A stretch of 15,504 nucleotides of DNA from Planctomycetota bacterium (lineage in GTDB: Bacteria > Planctomycetota > Phycisphaerae > Sedimentisphaerales > Anaerohalosphaeraceae): contig JAGHBX010000417.1 of NCBI GenBank assembly GCA_021160785.1, positions 1 to 15,504 on the forward strand. The letters are read 5' to 3'. The position numbers and the translations under genes are program-made. Positions 14,485 through 15,504 of the stretch are shown one piece after another. The number at the start of each line of letters is the position of its first letter. Position 1 is the first letter of the stretch. The notes beneath the pieces were generated by a model that saw only the letters and a list, made by a program, of their open reading frames with translations, made no database searches and had not been told where the DNA came from.

Positions 14485-15504
14485 ATGGTGAGAAATAAAG
14501 TGCTCGTACTGATGTTATTGCTGGCAGGCGCCGGTTCTGTCGCAGTTGCCGCCGGCCGGATGCGGGCACACTACGAGTTCGAGGGCAACTACAGTAACAA
14601 TATCACCGGTCCGGCGGGCGTGCCGCATGGCAATGCGCATATTGTCCCGGATCCGGGCGGTAACGGCAAGGGTACAAGCGATGTCCTGAGCCTTGACGGC
14701 GCCGGCGACTATGTCAGGTTCGGCAATGATTCAGTATCCGGTATCACCGGTGCCGTCACGCTGACGTGCTGGACAAAAACCGGCTCGCTGCCCGATCTGG
14801 ATTCGCTTGTCGCCAAGGGCTACGCATGGCGGCTGAACGGTGATAGCGGACCGGGGCAATTTGCCACTGGGGGTCTAAGCAACGAGTATCTCCACGGGAC
14901 TATTAATCTGGCCGATGGGCAATGGCATCATTTAGCCGGCGTGTATGACGGGGCCAAAAAGTATCTGTACGTTGATGGCAATATAGACAGCCACACCGAC
15001 TGCACGGGGTTGCTGAACACCTGGGGCGATTACGTCTTTTCGGCGGGAGCACTGCTGAAAGAGTACAGCAACTCAACTCCTTATGACGGTTTTCCAAAGT
15101 TCTTCTACGCCGGGCTCATCGACGACATTCGCGTTTACGATTATGCCCTGTCGGAAGGCGAGATTGAGAGTATCATAAGCGGCGACTGCAATGATAACGG
15201 CGTTCCGGACGACGACGACATCGCCGCCGGCACAAGCTTCGACTGTAACGGCAACGGGCTTCCGGACGAATGTGACATTGCCGACGGGCGCAGCGGCGAC
15301 TGCAACACTAACGGCATACCGGACGAGTGCGAGCCGGACTGCAACGGCAACGGCATACCCGACGATTGCGACATCGCCGACGCAACCAGCGTCGATACAA
15401 ATGAAAATGGCGTGCCCGATGAGTGCGAAAGCCAGTATGAAGCTGAAGACGCCGTCCTGAACGGCACAGAAGCCTACGCCCACCAAAACGCTTCCGGCGG
15501 ATAC
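14485..15504 (+). CDS. Secreted LamG / calcium-repeat / CBM-like protein (3' partial)
   Basis: An open frame runs from ATG 14485 to the window end without a stop (340 codons). AAGGAG (14477-14482) lies just upstream; GTG 14488 is an alternative start with more usual spacing. Residues 1-23 are a signal peptide (KVLVLMLLLAGAGSVAVAA). About 26-232 form a LamG/concanavalin-like jelly roll (YEFEGNYSNN, LSLDGAGDYVRFG, LADGQWHHLAGVYDG, YVDGN, AGLIDDIRVYDYALSEGEI), a domain that commonly binds glycans. Residues 234-316 are five Asp/Asn/Gly-rich repeats of the DCNGNGIPDECDIADG type, probably calcium-binding spacers. From residue 317 QYEAEDAVLNGTEAYA...SGGY looks like the start of a CBM6/CBM35-type domain. 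No catalytic residues are visible yet; an enzymatic or further binding domain may lie beyond the edge. It is divergent from the glycosidase gene. Confidence 0.9.
   Translation, partial: MVRNKVLVLMLLLAGAGSVAVAAGRMRAHYEFEGNYSNNITGPAGVPHGNAHIVPDPGGNGKGTSDVLSLDGAGDYVRFGNDSVSGITGAVTLTCWTKTGSLPDLDSLVAKGYAWRLNGDSGPGQFATGGLSNEYLHGTINLADGQWHHLAGVYDGAKKYLYVDGNIDSHTDCTGLLNTWGDYVFSAGALLKEYSNSTPYDGFPKFFYAGLIDDIRVYDYALSEGEIESIISGDCNDNGVPDDDDIAAGTSFDCNGNGLPDECDIADGRSGDCNTNGIPDECEPDCNGNGIPDDCDIADATSVDTNENGVPDECESQYEAEDAVLNGTEAYAHQNASGGY
15184..15432 (+). repeat. Five DCNGNGxPDECD repeats alternating 19 and 13 residues
   Basis: The repeats start at 15184, 15241, 15298, 15337 and 15394, with lengths 19, 19, 13, 19 and 13 residues. 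Each has the core D-C/T-N-x-N-G-x-P-D-[DE]-[CD], resembling thrombospondin type-3 calcium loops; two Cys per typical unit could form disulfides. The first unit has lost its second Cys (PDDDD) and the fifth its first (DTNENG). DNA identity between units is high, suggesting growth by duplication. Confidence 0.85.

Overview
This window looks like chromosomal DNA of a Planctomycetota bacterium, probably of the Phycisphaerae. That placement is inferred from family content: a very large secreted protein joining a hydrazine-synthase-alpha-like diheme module to a formylglycine-generating-enzyme fold, a Tat-exported Gfo/Idh/MocA oxidoreductase, a planctomycete-style pseudopilin remnant, and a LamG protein carrying DCNGNGIPDECD-type repeats. 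No rRNA, CRISPR array, transposase or integrase was seen.

Layout. (1) 28-518 (+): a broken ModA-like substrate-binding lipoprotein whose middle is deleted. (2) 5182-538 (-): a two-gene unit, the 1109-residue HzsA-like/FGE-fold protein followed by the Tat oxidoreductase, separated by a short intergenic repeat. (3) 5183-5494: a divergent regulatory region with a promoter in each direction, two different 7-4-7 bp direct repeats and a hairpin. (4) 5495-10694 (+): a compact four-gene signalling operon of a secreted TPR/HEAT protein, a sensor histidine kinase probably starting at CTG and overlapping the previous stop, an AT-rich five-helix membrane protein, and an OmpR/PhoB-type response regulator. 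(5) 11712-10737 (-): tRNA-Thr(TGT) followed by argB. (6) 11853-12152 (+): an orphan 99-residue gene with its own candidate promoter. (7) 12298-12150 (-): a pseudopilin fragment directly against the stop of the next gene. (8) 14335-12299 (-): a secreted GH36/clan-D-like glycosidase. (9) 14485-15504 (+): a LamG / calcium-repeat / CBM-like secreted protein running off the window, preceded by a perfect-consensus sigma70-type promoter.

How the genes may work together. The signalling operon reads as one module: the exported TPR/HEAT protein and the kinase's large, partly TPR-like extracytoplasmic region could interact, and the regulator could act on the tandem 11-bp-phased repeat just upstream of the operon's -10. 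The divergent HzsA-like/oxidoreductase unit shares the same control region, so it is a candidate target. The glycosidase and LamG/CBM protein form a divergent pair consistent with polysaccharide use. The three broken or repeat-bounded junctions (modA-like, pseudopilin, intergenic repeat) suggest a locus that has been rearranged.
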